This document shows positions 42,986 to 52,436 of a DNA stretch of 64,000 nucleotides, in pieces. The stretch is from the NCBI RefSeq assembly GCF_008727755.1, contig NZ_CP044231.1:434001-498000 (forward strand), read 5' to 3'. The position numbers were made by a program, and so were the translations under genes. Numbering within the stretch: the first letter of the stretch is position 1; each line of letters begins with the position of its first letter. Below the pieces are notes generated by a model. The model had not been told where the DNA came from and did no database searches. It saw only the letters and a list, made by a program, of their open reading frames with translations. This stretch comes from Microbacterium caowuchunii. GTDB lineage: Bacteria > Actinomycetota > Actinomycetes > Actinomycetales > Microbacteriaceae.

Positions 42986-44744
42986 ACAAACGTTGACTGA
43001 TGCTCCGTCGCGGAAAAACGTCCGTGCCCCGCGCTCGATGATCGTTGCCGACAATGCCCACGTCGAGTACCGGGTATACGCGTCGGGCAAGAAGCTGGAG
43101 GCGAACGACAGCATCCTCAGCCTGCGTGCGATTCGCGGCGGGCGCGGTTTACAGACTGTCCCGGCTCTGAGGGGCGTGACCTTCACTGCCACAGAGGGGG
43201 AGACGATCGGTGTCGTCGGTCACAACGGCTCGGGAAAGTCGACGCTTTTCCGCGCCATGAGCGGTCTCGTCCCCACTTCAGAGGGGACTATCTGGGCCCG
43301 TGACCGCCCGGTGCTGCTGGGTGTCAATGCGGCGCTGGTACCGGAGCTTTCCGGGGAGAACAACATCAAGCTCGGATTGCTTGCGATGGGGTTCACCGCC
43401 GACGAGGCCGCCGCGCATGTCGACGAGATCGCTGACTTCGCCGAGCTGAACGAATTCATCCACCATCCGATGCGTACTTACTCGTCCGGTATGGGAGCGC
43501 GCCTGCGGTTTGCGATCGCCTCTGCCAAAGCGCACTCGATCCTGTTGATCGACGAGGCGCTGTCCGTGGGCGACCGGCGGTTCAAGCAGAAGAGCGAGAG
43601 CCGGATCCGTGAGCTGCGCGAGAGTGCCGGTCTCGTGATGATCGTGAGCCACTCGGTCAACTCGTTGAAGGACACCTGCGATCGGGTGTTATGGGTACAT
43701 AAGGGAGAGTTGCGGGCGGACGGGCCCGCCGTCGAGGTGATTGATGACTATGTGAAGTGGACGAAGCAGCCCGGCAGCAAAGCTGTCGGCGCGGCATCCG
43801 CTGTCCCGTCAAAGACGCCCACAGCTCGGCCTGCCACGAAGAAGGCAAAGACAGCGGCGAAGGACGCCCGGGCAGCGGTCGGGGAAGGCGACGATGAAGT
43901 TGCTGCGCTCCTCGGCGGCCTGGTACAGGGAGACGCTGTCGGGGCCTATCCCGCCGGGGCTGCTACCTCTGCCGCCACCGGTCCGGTCCGCCACGAGAGT
44001 TCGCGCGACATCGCTCGGCGCGAACGACACAATCGCGCCGTACGCCAGGTCAGGAAGAGGCGTATCGCGGCGATCATCTCCACCGCGGCGGCCATCGTCA
44101 TCGCGGTCGCAGCGGGTGCGACGATCGCGATCATCGCGAATCAGCCCGATCCCGCCCAGCGGCCCCTGGTGATCAGAACGCCGACCCCGCGTCCCGCGGA
44201 TCAGGCGTCGCCGCCGCTCGTACGCACCTTCGGCGCGAACACGGGGACCGTGGTGTGCGAATCCCCCGAAGCCGTCGGAGAGGTGCAGCTCACCTGGGAG
44301 GTCGAGGACGCAGCGACCATCGTCCTCGCGGGCGGTGTGCCCGGATCCGGGGTGATGGAGCCGATCGCGGTGGAGCTACCGCCCGCCGCCTCCGTTCAGC
44401 CGGTGGGCTTTCCGTGCGCCAACGAGTCCTTCGAGTACACACTGAGCGCCGAGAACGTCGCCGGCGCGCGGGTGAGCTCCGTCGTGACGGTCGTCCGTGA
44501 ACTGGCCCCCGCTCCGGAGGAGGAGCCGCAGCCGCGACAGAGCCAGGCTCCGGCGCCCGCCCCGGCACGGCCGGCGCCGCCGGCGCAGCAGCCCGCGACA
44601 CCTGTCAATCCGGAGCCGCAGCCGCAGCCGCAGCCGGAGCCGCCGCCGACCACGGAACCGGTTCCCGAGCCGTCCGTAGAGCCGGAACCTGAGCCACCGG
44701 GCGATTCGGGCCAGACGCCGCCGGCGCCGTCCGAAGGCGAATGA
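42978..44744 (+). CDS. ABC polysaccharide exporter ATPase fused to membrane anchor and extracytoplasmic tail (TagH-like)
   Basis: This is a 588-residue protein. The ATPase occupies about residues 20-260: Walker A GVVGHNGSGKSTLF (about 77), the family-typical LGVNAALVPELSGENNI, signature TYSSGMGARLRFA (about 169), Walker B SILLIDEALSVGD (about 190) and the switch His in MIVSHSVNSL. A Lys/Ala-rich linker leads to one membrane helix, IAAIISTAAAIVIAVAAGATIAI split around residue 370. An exported domain with two cysteines (about 400-505) and a Pro/Gln/Glu tail ending near PPAPSEGE follow. Wzt ATPases normally end in a cytoplasmic carbohydrate domain, whereas Bacillus TagH has an outside tail, so TagH is the closer model. 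It pairs with the permease just upstream and overlaps it by 8 nt. Confidence 0.88.
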   Translation: MSEQTLTDAPSRKNVRAPRSMIVADNAHVEYRVYASGKKLEANDSILSLRAIRGGRGLQTVPALRGVTFTATEGETIGVVGHNGSGKSTLFRAMSGLVPTSEGTIWARDRPVLLGVNAALVPELSGENNIKLGLLAMGFTADEAAAHVDEIADFAELNEFIHHPMRTYSSGMGARLRFAIASAKAHSILLIDEALSVGDRRFKQKSESRIRELRESAGLVMIVSHSVNSLKDTCDRVLWVHKGELRADGPAVEVIDDYVKWTKQPGSKAVGAASAVPSKTPTARPATKKAKTAAKDARAAVGEGDDEVAALLGGLVQGDAVGAYPAGAATSAATGPVRHESSRDIARRERHNRAVRQVRKRRIAAIISTAAAIVIAVAAGATIAIIANQPDPAQRPLVIRTPTPRPADQASPPLVRTFGANTGTVVCESPEAVGEVQLTWEVEDAATIVLAGGVPGSGVMEPIAVELPPAASVQPVGFPCANESFEYTLSAENVAGARVSSVVTVVRELAPAPEEEPQPRQSQAPAPAPARPAPPAQQPATPVNPEPQPQPQPEPPPTTEPVPEPSVEPEPEPPGDSGQTPPAPSEGE

Positions 44745-44785
44745 TCCTCAGCCGGATGGCGATGCAGCGGCACGGCCGCCGACTG

Positions 44786-47122
44786 CTAGCGCGCTCCGAG
44801 CCATCCCTTCGCTCGGTGCGCGAGCGGGCGCAAGCCCGGGATCTTCTTCAGCGTCGCGCGACCGACGGGAGCGGCGGCCTGCCAGAGCCGGGTGCCGATC
44901 GGCGAGTCGGTCGCGCGCGTGGTGCGGCCGCTCCGCTGCGCGCGTTCCGCGTAGAAGACCATCAGGCCGAGCAACTGCTGGGCGTCGGCCAGCGTCGGTG
45001 ACGGCGAGAACTCCAAGGGGATGTTCCCCGTGACGATATCCCGGTACAGCTGCGCGAAGCCGTAACCGCGGGCACGCTCGGCAGCTTCCGTCGACGCGCG
45101 AGACAGCCGCCGATAGCGCTCGGGGTCGCCGAGCACAGCTTCGATCTCGGTGGCGAGCCCGCGGGCGTCGCCCTGGCGCACGGAAACGATGCCGTCGTTA
45201 TCCTGGACCAGCAACAGCCACGGGAGCTCGTACATGAACACCGGCAGCCCGCGCGACTGGGCCTCGGCGATGGTGAGCTGATAGCCCTCGATGATGCTCG
45301 TCGAGACGAAGGCGTCTGCCGAATCGATGGCGCTGATCAGCTGATCGCCCCTCCGCGGACCGATCGCGACCACTCGGTCGCCGAGGGCACGACGCCGCGC
45401 TTCGGCGTTGAACTTCTTCGCGGTCACATCGTCCCAATCGGGGCCGATGACCGTCAGTCGAAAATCGACCGCCGCCTTGCGGAGCTGCGCGCCGACCTCG
45501 ATCAGCTCGTACACCTGCTTCGTACGCTGTTCCAACCGCCCCCACCAGACCAACTCGATGCGGTCGGCGGGGGGAGCCTTGTCGACGGCATCCGTCGATG
45601 CATCGAGCAAGAGGGGTGAGGGCGGATTGGGCGCGTAAGCCACATGGTCGATCCCGCGCAGCTTGAAATAGGCCACATCCAGGGGTGACAGCACGACGAG
45701 CTGCGCGAGCGTATCGCTGCAGTTCTCGATCAGAGACAGACGGTCCGTCCCGTCGAACACCGGACGGGCGACGAAGTTATGGATCCAGCCGATCGTCGCT
45801 GCGCCCTCCGCACGCGCCATCAGCGCGAACTCCGGCCAGTACCGTGTGTAGAGCACCTGATGGTCGATGACGAGGTCTACCTCGTGCGTGCGACAGATGC
45901 CGGCCCACTCCTGAAGCCTGTTCACGAGCCCCCGAGCTGTCATCTCGACGAACTCGACGCCCTGCGGCACCGCGTCCGGTTCGCTCCCTGCGGTTCGCGC
46001 CACCACCGTCACCCGGTAGCCGGCTTGCAGGAGGTACCTCGCCTGTGCCGCGAGCACGGCTGACACCCCACCGGTCCGTACCGATGACGTCGCCAGCAGG
46101 ATGCTTCGCGCCGGACTCTCCGGATAGCCCTGCCAGGGCGAGTGGAACTTGAGGGTGGCGAGCGTCGACGGATAGAACCGAGCCGCTGCGTGCACGATGT
46201 CATGCGCCGACGCGACGGTGTGCAGGTGGGCGAGCGCGGCGCCCAACACAGCGCTGTCGCTGCGAGCGATCAGCTGGGAGCAGACGTATCCGACGATGGA
46301 GAGCCGGACCGACTCGTAGCTCTCCGTGAGCAGCTGAGGTTCGGCATGGGTGCGGGCGAGTTCGGCCACGGCGGGGCGGATGCTGTCTATCGACCGGATC
46401 GCCGAGACGTAGAACTCCGCCCGCTCGATGCTGTCCACGTCGTGACCGCTGCCACCGCGTCCGAAGTGGTAGCGGTACAGTCGCTGCGTGATCGACGCGT
46501 AGCTCGTGGCGAGGGCGGCGGCGAGGAACATCACCGGCAGGTCGTTCACTCGCGGAAGTGACAGAGCTTCGGGGAGCAGCCCGTACGCGTCGCGCAGCAC
46601 GGTCGTCCGGAAGAGGTGCCGCCACAGCTGGCCCTGCGCCGGCTTGCCGACGGGGAACAGCCCGCGCAGCACATCGTCACCCTGCAGAGCGTCATACGCC
46701 GGCTGGAGTCGCTGCTCGTACGCGCCTCCCGTGCGGCCGTCCTTCTCGATCACCGTGACGCCGAAGCCGACGATGTCGGCACCGGTGGACTGTGCGTGCG
46801 CAAGCGCGTTCTGCGCAGCGTCCGGCACGAGTTCGTCGTCTCCGTCGAGAAACAGGACGTACTCGGATTCGGCGGCGAGGATTCCGGTGCGACGGGCCTG
46901 GAACGCCGATCGGTTGTGCTCGTGGCGGACCAGGCGCACACGCGCATCGCGGGCGCGGAACCGCTCGATGACATCGACTGAGCCATCCGTCGACGCGTCG
47001 TCGACGCAGATCACCTCGATCTCCGCGAGCGACTGTCCGAGCGCGCTTCTCAGCGAAGCGGAGAGGGATGCCTCGTCGTTGAACACCGGCATGACGATCG
47101 AAAGAAAGGGAGCCGTGCTCAT
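44786..47122 (-). CDS. Bifunctional GT2-GT4 glycosyltransferase, paralogue 3
   Basis: This is a 778-residue member of the same trio. The GT2 half contains SIVMPVFNDEASLSASLRSA, VICVDDASTDGS and LFLDGDDELVP. The GT4 half contains TSSVRTGGVSAVLAAQARYL, IDHQVLYTRYWP, VWWGRLEQRTKQV and EGYQLTIAE as the E-x7-E motif. The ATG at 47122 aligns with the other paralogues; an open frame extends upstream to 47920 but runs antisense to ugd and is not coding. It converges on the exporter ATPase gene with 41 nt between stops, and diverges from ugd with 75 nt between starts. Donor and acceptor sugars are unknown; conservation of both active sites suggests that both halves work. Confidence 0.9.
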   Translation of the reverse strand: MSTAPFLSIVMPVFNDEASLSASLRSALGQSLAEIEVICVDDASTDGSVDVIERFRARDARVRLVRHEHNRSAFQARRTGILAAESEYVLFLDGDDELVPDAAQNALAHAQSTGADIVGFGVTVIEKDGRTGGAYEQRLQPAYDALQGDDVLRGLFPVGKPAQGQLWRHLFRTTVLRDAYGLLPEALSLPRVNDLPVMFLAAALATSYASITQRLYRYHFGRGGSGHDVDSIERAEFYVSAIRSIDSIRPAVAELARTHAEPQLLTESYESVRLSIVGYVCSQLIARSDSAVLGAALAHLHTVASAHDIVHAAARFYPSTLATLKFHSPWQGYPESPARSILLATSSVRTGGVSAVLAAQARYLLQAGYRVTVVARTAGSEPDAVPQGVEFVEMTARGLVNRLQEWAGICRTHEVDLVIDHQVLYTRYWPEFALMARAEGAATIGWIHNFVARPVFDGTDRLSLIENCSDTLAQLVVLSPLDVAYFKLRGIDHVAYAPNPPSPLLLDASTDAVDKAPPADRIELVWWGRLEQRTKQVYELIEVGAQLRKAAVDFRLTVIGPDWDDVTAKKFNAEARRRALGDRVVAIGPRRGDQLISAIDSADAFVSTSIIEGYQLTIAEAQSRGLPVFMYELPWLLLVQDNDGIVSVRQGDARGLATEIEAVLGDPERYRRLSRASTEAAERARGYGFAQLYRDIVTGNIPLEFSPSPTLADAQQLLGLMVFYAERAQRSGRTTRATDSPIGTRLWQAAAPVGRATLKKIPGLRPLAHRAKGWLGAR

Positions 47123-47197
47123 CGGCACCGAGTCTAGTGGCGCGGTGCGCGTGACCGCCCGATCTGGACCTCCCGTCCACCGGGATACTCTTTCGCT

Positions 47198-48364
47198 ATG
47201 AAGATAGCCATCGTCGGCACGGGCTATGTGGGCCTGTCGAATGCCGTCGTCCTTGCTCAGCATCATGAGGTGTGCGCCGTCGACGTCGACGCGCACAAGG
47301 TCGAGATGCTGAGTCAGCGCCGCTCGCCCATCGTCGATGCCGAGCTCGAGGAATACCTCGCCACGCGCGAGCTCGACCTGACGGCCACAACCGACGCGGC
47401 AGCCGCCTACCGCGGCGCGGAGTTCGTGGTCGTGGCGACGCCGACCAACTACGACGAAGAGACCAACTACTTCGACACCTCGTCGGTCGAGTCGGTGATC
47501 GAAGCAGTGCTCATCGTCAATCCGCAGGCCGCCATCGTGATCAAGTCCACCGTCCCGGTGGGTTTCACCGTGCGCATGGTCGCCGCGTATCCGGCCGCGA
47601 CGATCATCTTCTCCCCGGAGTTCCTGCGCGAAGGCCGGGCGCTGTACGACAACCTGCACCCCTCGCGCATCGTCGTCGGTGATCGAGGACCTGCCGGTCA
47701 GCGGTTCGCCGAACTGCTGCTCGAGGGGGCGATCGACACCGACGTGCCGGTGCTGTTGACGGACCCCACCGAGGCCGAGGCGATCAAGCTCTTCGCGAAC
47801 ACCTACCTCGCCTTGAGGGTCGCGTACTTCAACGAGCTGGACACGTATGCGGCTGTGCACGGCCTCGATGCGAGGCACATCATCGAGGGCGTAGGACTCG
47901 ACCCGCGGATCGGCACGCACTACAACAACCCGTCGTTCGGCTACGGCGGGTACTGCCTTCCCAAGGACACCAAGCAGCTGCTCGCGAACTACTCCGAAGT
48001 GCCGCAGAACCTCATCGCGGCGATCGTGGATGCCAATCGCACCCGCAAAGACTTCGTGGCCGCCGACATCCTGGCACGCAACCCGGAAACGGTCGGTGTG
48101 TACCGTCTCGTCATGAAGTCGGGATCAGACAACTTCCGGGCCTCGTCTATTCAGGGGATCATGAAGCGCCTGAAAGGCAAGGGCGTGAACGTCATCGTCT
48201 ACGAACCCACCCTCGAGGAAGATGGGTTCTTCCACTCCGAAGTCGTGCCCGATCTCGACGACTTCAAGGCGCGTGCCGACGTGATCATCGCGAACCGATC
48301 GGCCGATGCGCTCGCCGACGTCGCGCACAAGGTGTACACGCGCGATATCTACGGCCGCGACTGA
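47198..48364 (+). CDS. ugd: UDP-glucose 6-dehydrogenase family protein
   Basis: This 388-residue NAD-dependent enzyme oxidises UDP-glucose (or a related UDP-sugar) to the uronate in two steps. The dinucleotide motif [13 protein letters not shown] is at residues 5-17, followed by [29 protein letters not shown] (about 110), [15 protein letters not shown] and [17 protein letters not shown]. The catalytic cysteine is Cys253 in [13 protein letters not shown]. Length matches short bacterial Ugd/TuaD-like enzymes. In this locus it would provide UDP-glucuronate for a teichuronic-acid-like polymer and could feed the amidotransferase. UDP-ManNAc dehydrogenase is a less likely alternative. It diverges from paralogue 3. 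Confidence 0.93.
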   Translation: MKIAIVGTGYVGLSNAVVLAQHHEVCAVDVDAHKVEMLSQRRSPIVDAELEEYLATRELDLTATTDAAAAYRGAEFVVVATPTNYDEETNYFDTSSVESVIEAVLIVNPQAAIVIKSTVPVGFTVRMVAAYPAATIIFSPEFLREGRALYDNLHPSRIVVGDRGPAGQRFAELLLEGAIDTDVPVLLTDPTEAEAIKLFANTYLALRVAYFNELDTYAAVHGLDARHIIEGVGLDPRIGTHYNNPSFGYGGYCLPKDTKQLLANYSEVPQNLIAAIVDANRTRKDFVAADILARNPETVGVYRLVMKSGSDNFRASSIQGIMKRLKGKGVNVIVYEPTLEEDGFFHSEVVPDLDDFKARADVIIANRSADALADVAHKVYTRDIYGRD

Positions 48365-48469
48365 CCGTGCCGGCAGATCTGTGAGGATGGTCGGAAGCGT
48401 GTCCCCGAGTGCAAGAGGTGATGAGTTGCCGCTCCGTTCGTGCCCGTGCTCTATCGGGATGCAGCCGTC

Positions 48470-50530
48470 ATGACCGACAAGAGGCGCGTCACGCTGGCTG
48501 CCAGCCTGACCGCCGCCGCTGTGCTCATCGGCGGCGGTGTCGCGCTGGCGGTGTGGGCGCCATGGCAGCAAACCGAGCCGGTGGTCGCGGACGCGCCCAC
48601 ACCGACCCCCACCCCCACCCCGGAACCGGTCGCCGTTCCGGTGACGACTGTCGCGCGGGGGGCTTTACCTGGGTGGGAGCTTGCTGGTCCCGCCGCGCTG
48701 GCCGCCGTTCTGCCGGAGCTGGGTGCCCCCGCCTCAGGAACGGCCGCGCTTCGCATCGACGCCCCGGTGGTCGATGCCGAGACGGTCGCCGCGCGCACGA
48801 CCATCGCCGTCGAAGGCGAGCGTCAGTACACCGTCTCTATCGCATACCGCCAACTCGCGGGATTCCCCGTACCGGTGCCGGCGGTGCTGCGGGTGGGAGA
48901 CGAGACGGTTCCGCTCGCCGATGCCGACGCGCTCTGGGCCACGGCGACCCAGACGATCACCGCTCCCCCGGGGGTGACCGAGTTGGACGTCAGTATCGCC
49001 ATCATGGGGCCGGTGAGCGGCCTCAGCTTCGACGATGTGTCCGTCACCTCCGACGAGGGCGTCGAGCTCATCCCGAACGGTTCGTTCGAACAGGTGGAGG
49101 CGTCCTACGGCGTGATCAACGACTCGCTCGTGATGACATCGCGCTCGGCCATGCTCGCCGTCGCGATGCCGGACGGGCCGGCGACCTGGACGGCCCAGCC
49201 CACCGCCGGTGGAGATCCGATCGACGGCGCCACGGAGATCGCGGGCGGACTGGGGGGCATCCCGCTGACGGGGCTTTCGCAGGGCCACTACGAGATCCAT
49301 GTGGCGGATGCAGCCGGCGGGTCGGTGTCCACGGCTCTCGCGTTCATCGACGTCGATGCGTCCGCGATCACCCAGGACCCTCGTTTCGGCGTCGGGCTGC
49401 ACGTGGAAAACGAGTGGTATCGAGACGCCGGTGCCTACGCCGCCGCTCTCGGGTACGGCGAAGCGCGCAACGACATCCTGTGGAGACGTAACGAGACCCA
49501 GCCCGGCGTCTACTCCTGGTATGAGCCGTACACCCGGGAGTTCGACATCCTGCACGCCAACGGCGTGAAGCTCCTGGGCATCGTGAACTACAACAACAAG
49601 CTGTACGGCAAGGAGAAGTCCCCCGCGAACGAGGAGGCGATCGCGGCATACGCGCGCTACGCGCTCGCGATCGCAGACCGGTTCGATCTGGTCGGTCTCG
49701 AGGTCTTCAACGAGTTCAACCACGACCGATTCAACGACACCCCGTGCGGGACGAGCGGCGCGTGCTATCTGCCCATGCTCCAGGCCGTGCACGACACCGT
49801 CTCGCCCACTCATCCGGATCTACCGATCGTCGCCGGAGCGGCGGCGCTCTACGACCGGGACTTCTTCTTCGAGATGTGGCAGGCCGGCGCGATGCAGTTC
49901 AGCGACGTCATGAGCTATCACCCTTACGAGGTCAGCCTGAGTTCACCTGATGACCTGCGCGGGGTCGTCCAGCAGTCGCGGGTGGACATGGACGAGTTCG
50001 CCGGCGGCCAGGTTCCGGTGTGGATCACGGAGCTGGGGTGGTCGACGAAGTCCGGCGGCACGGATCTGGCCGGCCAGGGGGAGATGCTCGCCCGTGCGGA
50101 GATCTCCGCTCTCGCCGCGGGGGCCGAGAAGTTCTTCTGGTACGACCTCGTGAACGACTCGGCGGACGTAGCCGTCCACGAGGGCAACTTCGGGTTGTAC
50201 GAGTTCCAGCCGCGTCCGGGCACCGCGGCGCTGGCGCCGAAACCCGCCGCGTTCGTTCAGGCGCTCCTCATCGCCGAATTGGGCGGTCGTGATCATGCCG
50301 AGTCGGCCGGTGATCCGGACGCGTACGTCGAGGTGTTCGGCACCGCTCAGGATGCCGTCCGGGTAGCGTGGGCCGTGCAGGGAGAGGCAGAAATCACCCT
50401 CGAGGCCGACGAGTCGCTGCTCGTCACGGACATTTTCGGACGGCAGAGCGAGGTCGCGCCGATCCGCGGGAAAGCGACGATCGACCTGACCTCGACGCCC
50501 GTATTCATCCGAAGCGCCTCGGTGAAGTAG
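48470..50530 (+). CDS. Secreted or membrane-tethered glycoside hydrolase of TIM-barrel type
   Basis: This 686-residue protein has one amino-terminal hydrophobic helix (about residues 8-30), a Thr-Pro repeat linker and a beta-rich carbohydrate-binding-like region (about 65-210). A small beta domain precedes a TIM barrel from about residue 300. In the barrel, EVFNEFNHD gives the Asn-Glu pair with predicted acid/base Glu415, and VPVWITELGW gives predicted nucleophile Glu521. That spacing and order fits clan GH-A (GH5/GH39-like). A carboxyl-terminal beta domain ends the protein. I chose ATG 48470 over GTG 48440; both ribosome sites are weak. It lies 105 nt after ugd, so it may trim or release the polymer outside the cell. 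The substrate is unknown. Confidence 0.82.
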   Translation: MTDKRRVTLAASLTAAAVLIGGGVALAVWAPWQQTEPVVADAPTPTPTPTPEPVAVPVTTVARGALPGWELAGPAALAAVLPELGAPASGTAALRIDAPVVDAETVAARTTIAVEGERQYTVSIAYRQLAGFPVPVPAVLRVGDETVPLADADALWATATQTITAPPGVTELDVSIAIMGPVSGLSFDDVSVTSDEGVELIPNGSFEQVEASYGVINDSLVMTSRSAMLAVAMPDGPATWTAQPTAGGDPIDGATEIAGGLGGIPLTGLSQGHYEIHVADAAGGSVSTALAFIDVDASAITQDPRFGVGLHVENEWYRDAGAYAAALGYGEARNDILWRRNETQPGVYSWYEPYTREFDILHANGVKLLGIVNYNNKLYGKEKSPANEEAIAAYARYALAIADRFDLVGLEVFNEFNHDRFNDTPCGTSGACYLPMLQAVHDTVSPTHPDLPIVAGAAALYDRDFFFEMWQAGAMQFSDVMSYHPYEVSLSSPDDLRGVVQQSRVDMDEFAGGQVPVWITELGWSTKSGGTDLAGQGEMLARAEISALAAGAEKFFWYDLVNDSADVAVHEGNFGLYEFQPRPGTAALAPKPAAFVQALLIAELGGRDHAESAGDPDAYVEVFGTAQDAVRVAWAVQGEAEITLEADESLLVTDIFGRQSEVAPIRGKATIDLTSTPVFIRSASVK

Positions 50531-50585
50531 ACGCGGCAGGGACGGCGCGGCCGGGCACTCAGGAACCGGTCCATAGAATCGACGG

Positions 50586-52343
50586 GTGCCTCACTCATCC
50601 CGAAGAGAAGCTCGCCTCGCCGCTGTCTCGCCGCAGTCCGTGGAAACCGGTGATCCGCGACGCAGACGCCGCCGGATCATCGGGTTCAGCGTCGTCGGCG
50701 TCGTCGTGCTCCTCCTCATCGCCGGCCTGTGGATCCTGCAGCGGGCGATGGTGGTGAAGGGGGAACTCGAATCGGCTGCCCAGGTGGTCTCCGAGGTCCA
50801 GGCGGGCGCCGATCTCGCGGAGTCCATCACCAGCCTGTCGGACCACGCCGCGATCGCGGCGGAGACAGCCGGCGATCCGGTGTGGCGCGTGGCGGAGTTG
50901 ATCCCTGCCGCGGGGGACAACCTCCGGGCCGTGCGCCTGGCTGCGCAGTCGCTCGATGCACTCGTGAATCGGATCGGGTTGCCGATCCTGGACGACGACG
51001 GCTCCGGCGAGTCAGTCATGCAGAAGGCGCTCCGCGTGTCCGTCGCCGAGGGAAGCCACGTGGCGCAGCTGTCGCGCGAACTGGATGAGGTGAGTGACTC
51101 GCCGTTCCTGATCGGCGCCGTGCAGAGCGGCGTGGATCAGATCACCGAGGTGACCAGCGCTGCAGGACCGGCACTCGAGCTGCTGCCGACGGTGCTCGGC
51201 GCCGAGGGCCCGAAGACGTACCTGATGGTCTTCCAGAACAACGCCGAGGCACTCGCGCTCGGCGGAAGCCCCGCATCCCAGACGCTGGTCCATGTGGATG
51301 CAGGCACGATCGCGATGGGAGCGCAGGCCGACAGCGGGCGGTACCGCAACGGCACCGCTGTGGACGTCGACGTGGACGAGAGCGCGCTGGATCTCTACAG
51401 CACCTACCTCACGGCGCACATGAACACCAGCATGCTGCGGCCGGACTTTCCGACCGGGGCGCAGTTGCTCAAGGCCTGGTGGCAGCGGGACATCAACGCC
51501 GACCACATCGACGGTGTCATCTCCGTCGATCCGATCGCCCTCTCTCGGATTCTCGTGGCCACCGGGCCCATCCCGTTGCCGAGCGGTGACGAGCTGAACT
51601 CTGACAACGCCGTACGTCTGTTGCTCAGCGAGGTCTACTCCCGCTGGGACAGCTACAAATACCCGGAACTGGTCGACGGATTCTTCGCCGCCGCTGCGAG
51701 CGCCGTGTTCGACAAGGTCGCCGCAGGCGAGTTCGACCTCAAGGACATGCTCTGGGCCATCGGGGAGAGCGCGGCTCGGGGCGACATCCTGCTCTGGAGC
51801 GAAGACGAGAAGATCGCCGATGCGATCCGCGGCCAGCGGGTGAGCGGCGCGTTGCCCGCGGACAACGAGGAGACGACCACCGTCGGCGTCTTCTACAACA
51901 ACGGGTCGGCGTCCAAGATCGATTTCTACACCCGCTCCGAGATCAGTGCGACCTCGGCGTGCACGGACGGGGTGCGCTCCACGACGGTCACATCCTCGCT
52001 CCTCATGGACATCGACCAGGATGCGGCGGACGAGCTGCCCAGATACGTGATGAGCAACTACACCGGCAGCTCGGCCTTCCTCACCCGCGTGTTCATCTAC
52101 GGGCCCGTCGGCGGTGAGATCGCGTCGGTGTCCGTCGATGGACGCGAGGTCAGCATCGTCCGTGACGACGCGGAGGACCTCGGCCGGCCGGTGGCATCGT
52201 TCGAGGTGTCTCTCGCGCCCACCGAGCAGGCGACCGTGTCCGCTGTGTTCACCAGCCCCGAGGTCGGCGGCCCACTGACGCTCCAGTCGACGCCGATGAT
52301 CCATCCCGGATCGCCCACCGTCGAGGACGCCTGTACCAGCTGA
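50586..52343 (+). CDS. DUF4012-family membrane-anchored protein
   Basis: This is a 585-residue protein with a basic cytoplasmic start (RRRRRR near residue 26), one membrane helix IIGFSVVGVVVLLLIAGLWIL and a large exported domain. Family-typical stretches are PVWRVAELIPAAGDNLRAV, the TYLMVFQNNAEALALGGSPAS segment near residue 210 and DHIDGVISVDPIALSRILVATG near residue 300. DUF4012 proteins are common in actinobacterial and cyanobacterial exopolysaccharide loci, but their biochemical role is not known. It lies 55 nt after the glycoside hydrolase and 93 nt before the priming transferase, fitting one operon. A structural or polymer-tethering role outside the membrane is inference. Confidence 0.85.
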   Translation: MPHSSRREARLAAVSPQSVETGDPRRRRRRIIGFSVVGVVVLLLIAGLWILQRAMVVKGELESAAQVVSEVQAGADLAESITSLSDHAAIAAETAGDPVWRVAELIPAAGDNLRAVRLAAQSLDALVNRIGLPILDDDGSGESVMQKALRVSVAEGSHVAQLSRELDEVSDSPFLIGAVQSGVDQITEVTSAAGPALELLPTVLGAEGPKTYLMVFQNNAEALALGGSPASQTLVHVDAGTIAMGAQADSGRYRNGTAVDVDVDESALDLYSTYLTAHMNTSMLRPDFPTGAQLLKAWWQRDINADHIDGVISVDPIALSRILVATGPIPLPSGDELNSDNAVRLLLSEVYSRWDSYKYPELVDGFFAAAASAVFDKVAAGEFDLKDMLWAIGESAARGDILLWSEDEKIADAIRGQRVSGALPADNEETTTVGVFYNNGSASKIDFYTRSEISATSACTDGVRSTTVTSSLLMDIDQDAADELPRYVMSNYTGSSAFLTRVFIYGPVGGEIASVSVDGREVSIVRDDAEDLGRPVASFEVSLAPTEQATVSAVFTSPEVGGPLTLQSTPMIHPGSPTVEDACTS

Positions 52344-52436
52344 CCCGGGACCGGTGTCGCTTCCCCGGTGCGGGGTGACCATGCGTTACCCTGTACGCGG
52401 TGCGCCGGATCGGCGCCCCGGGGGGAAAGGCCACTG

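Noticed and set aside
47123..47920. Upstream part of the long frame of GT2-GT4 paralogue 3
   Set aside because: It runs antisense to ugd and is not present in the two paralogues.
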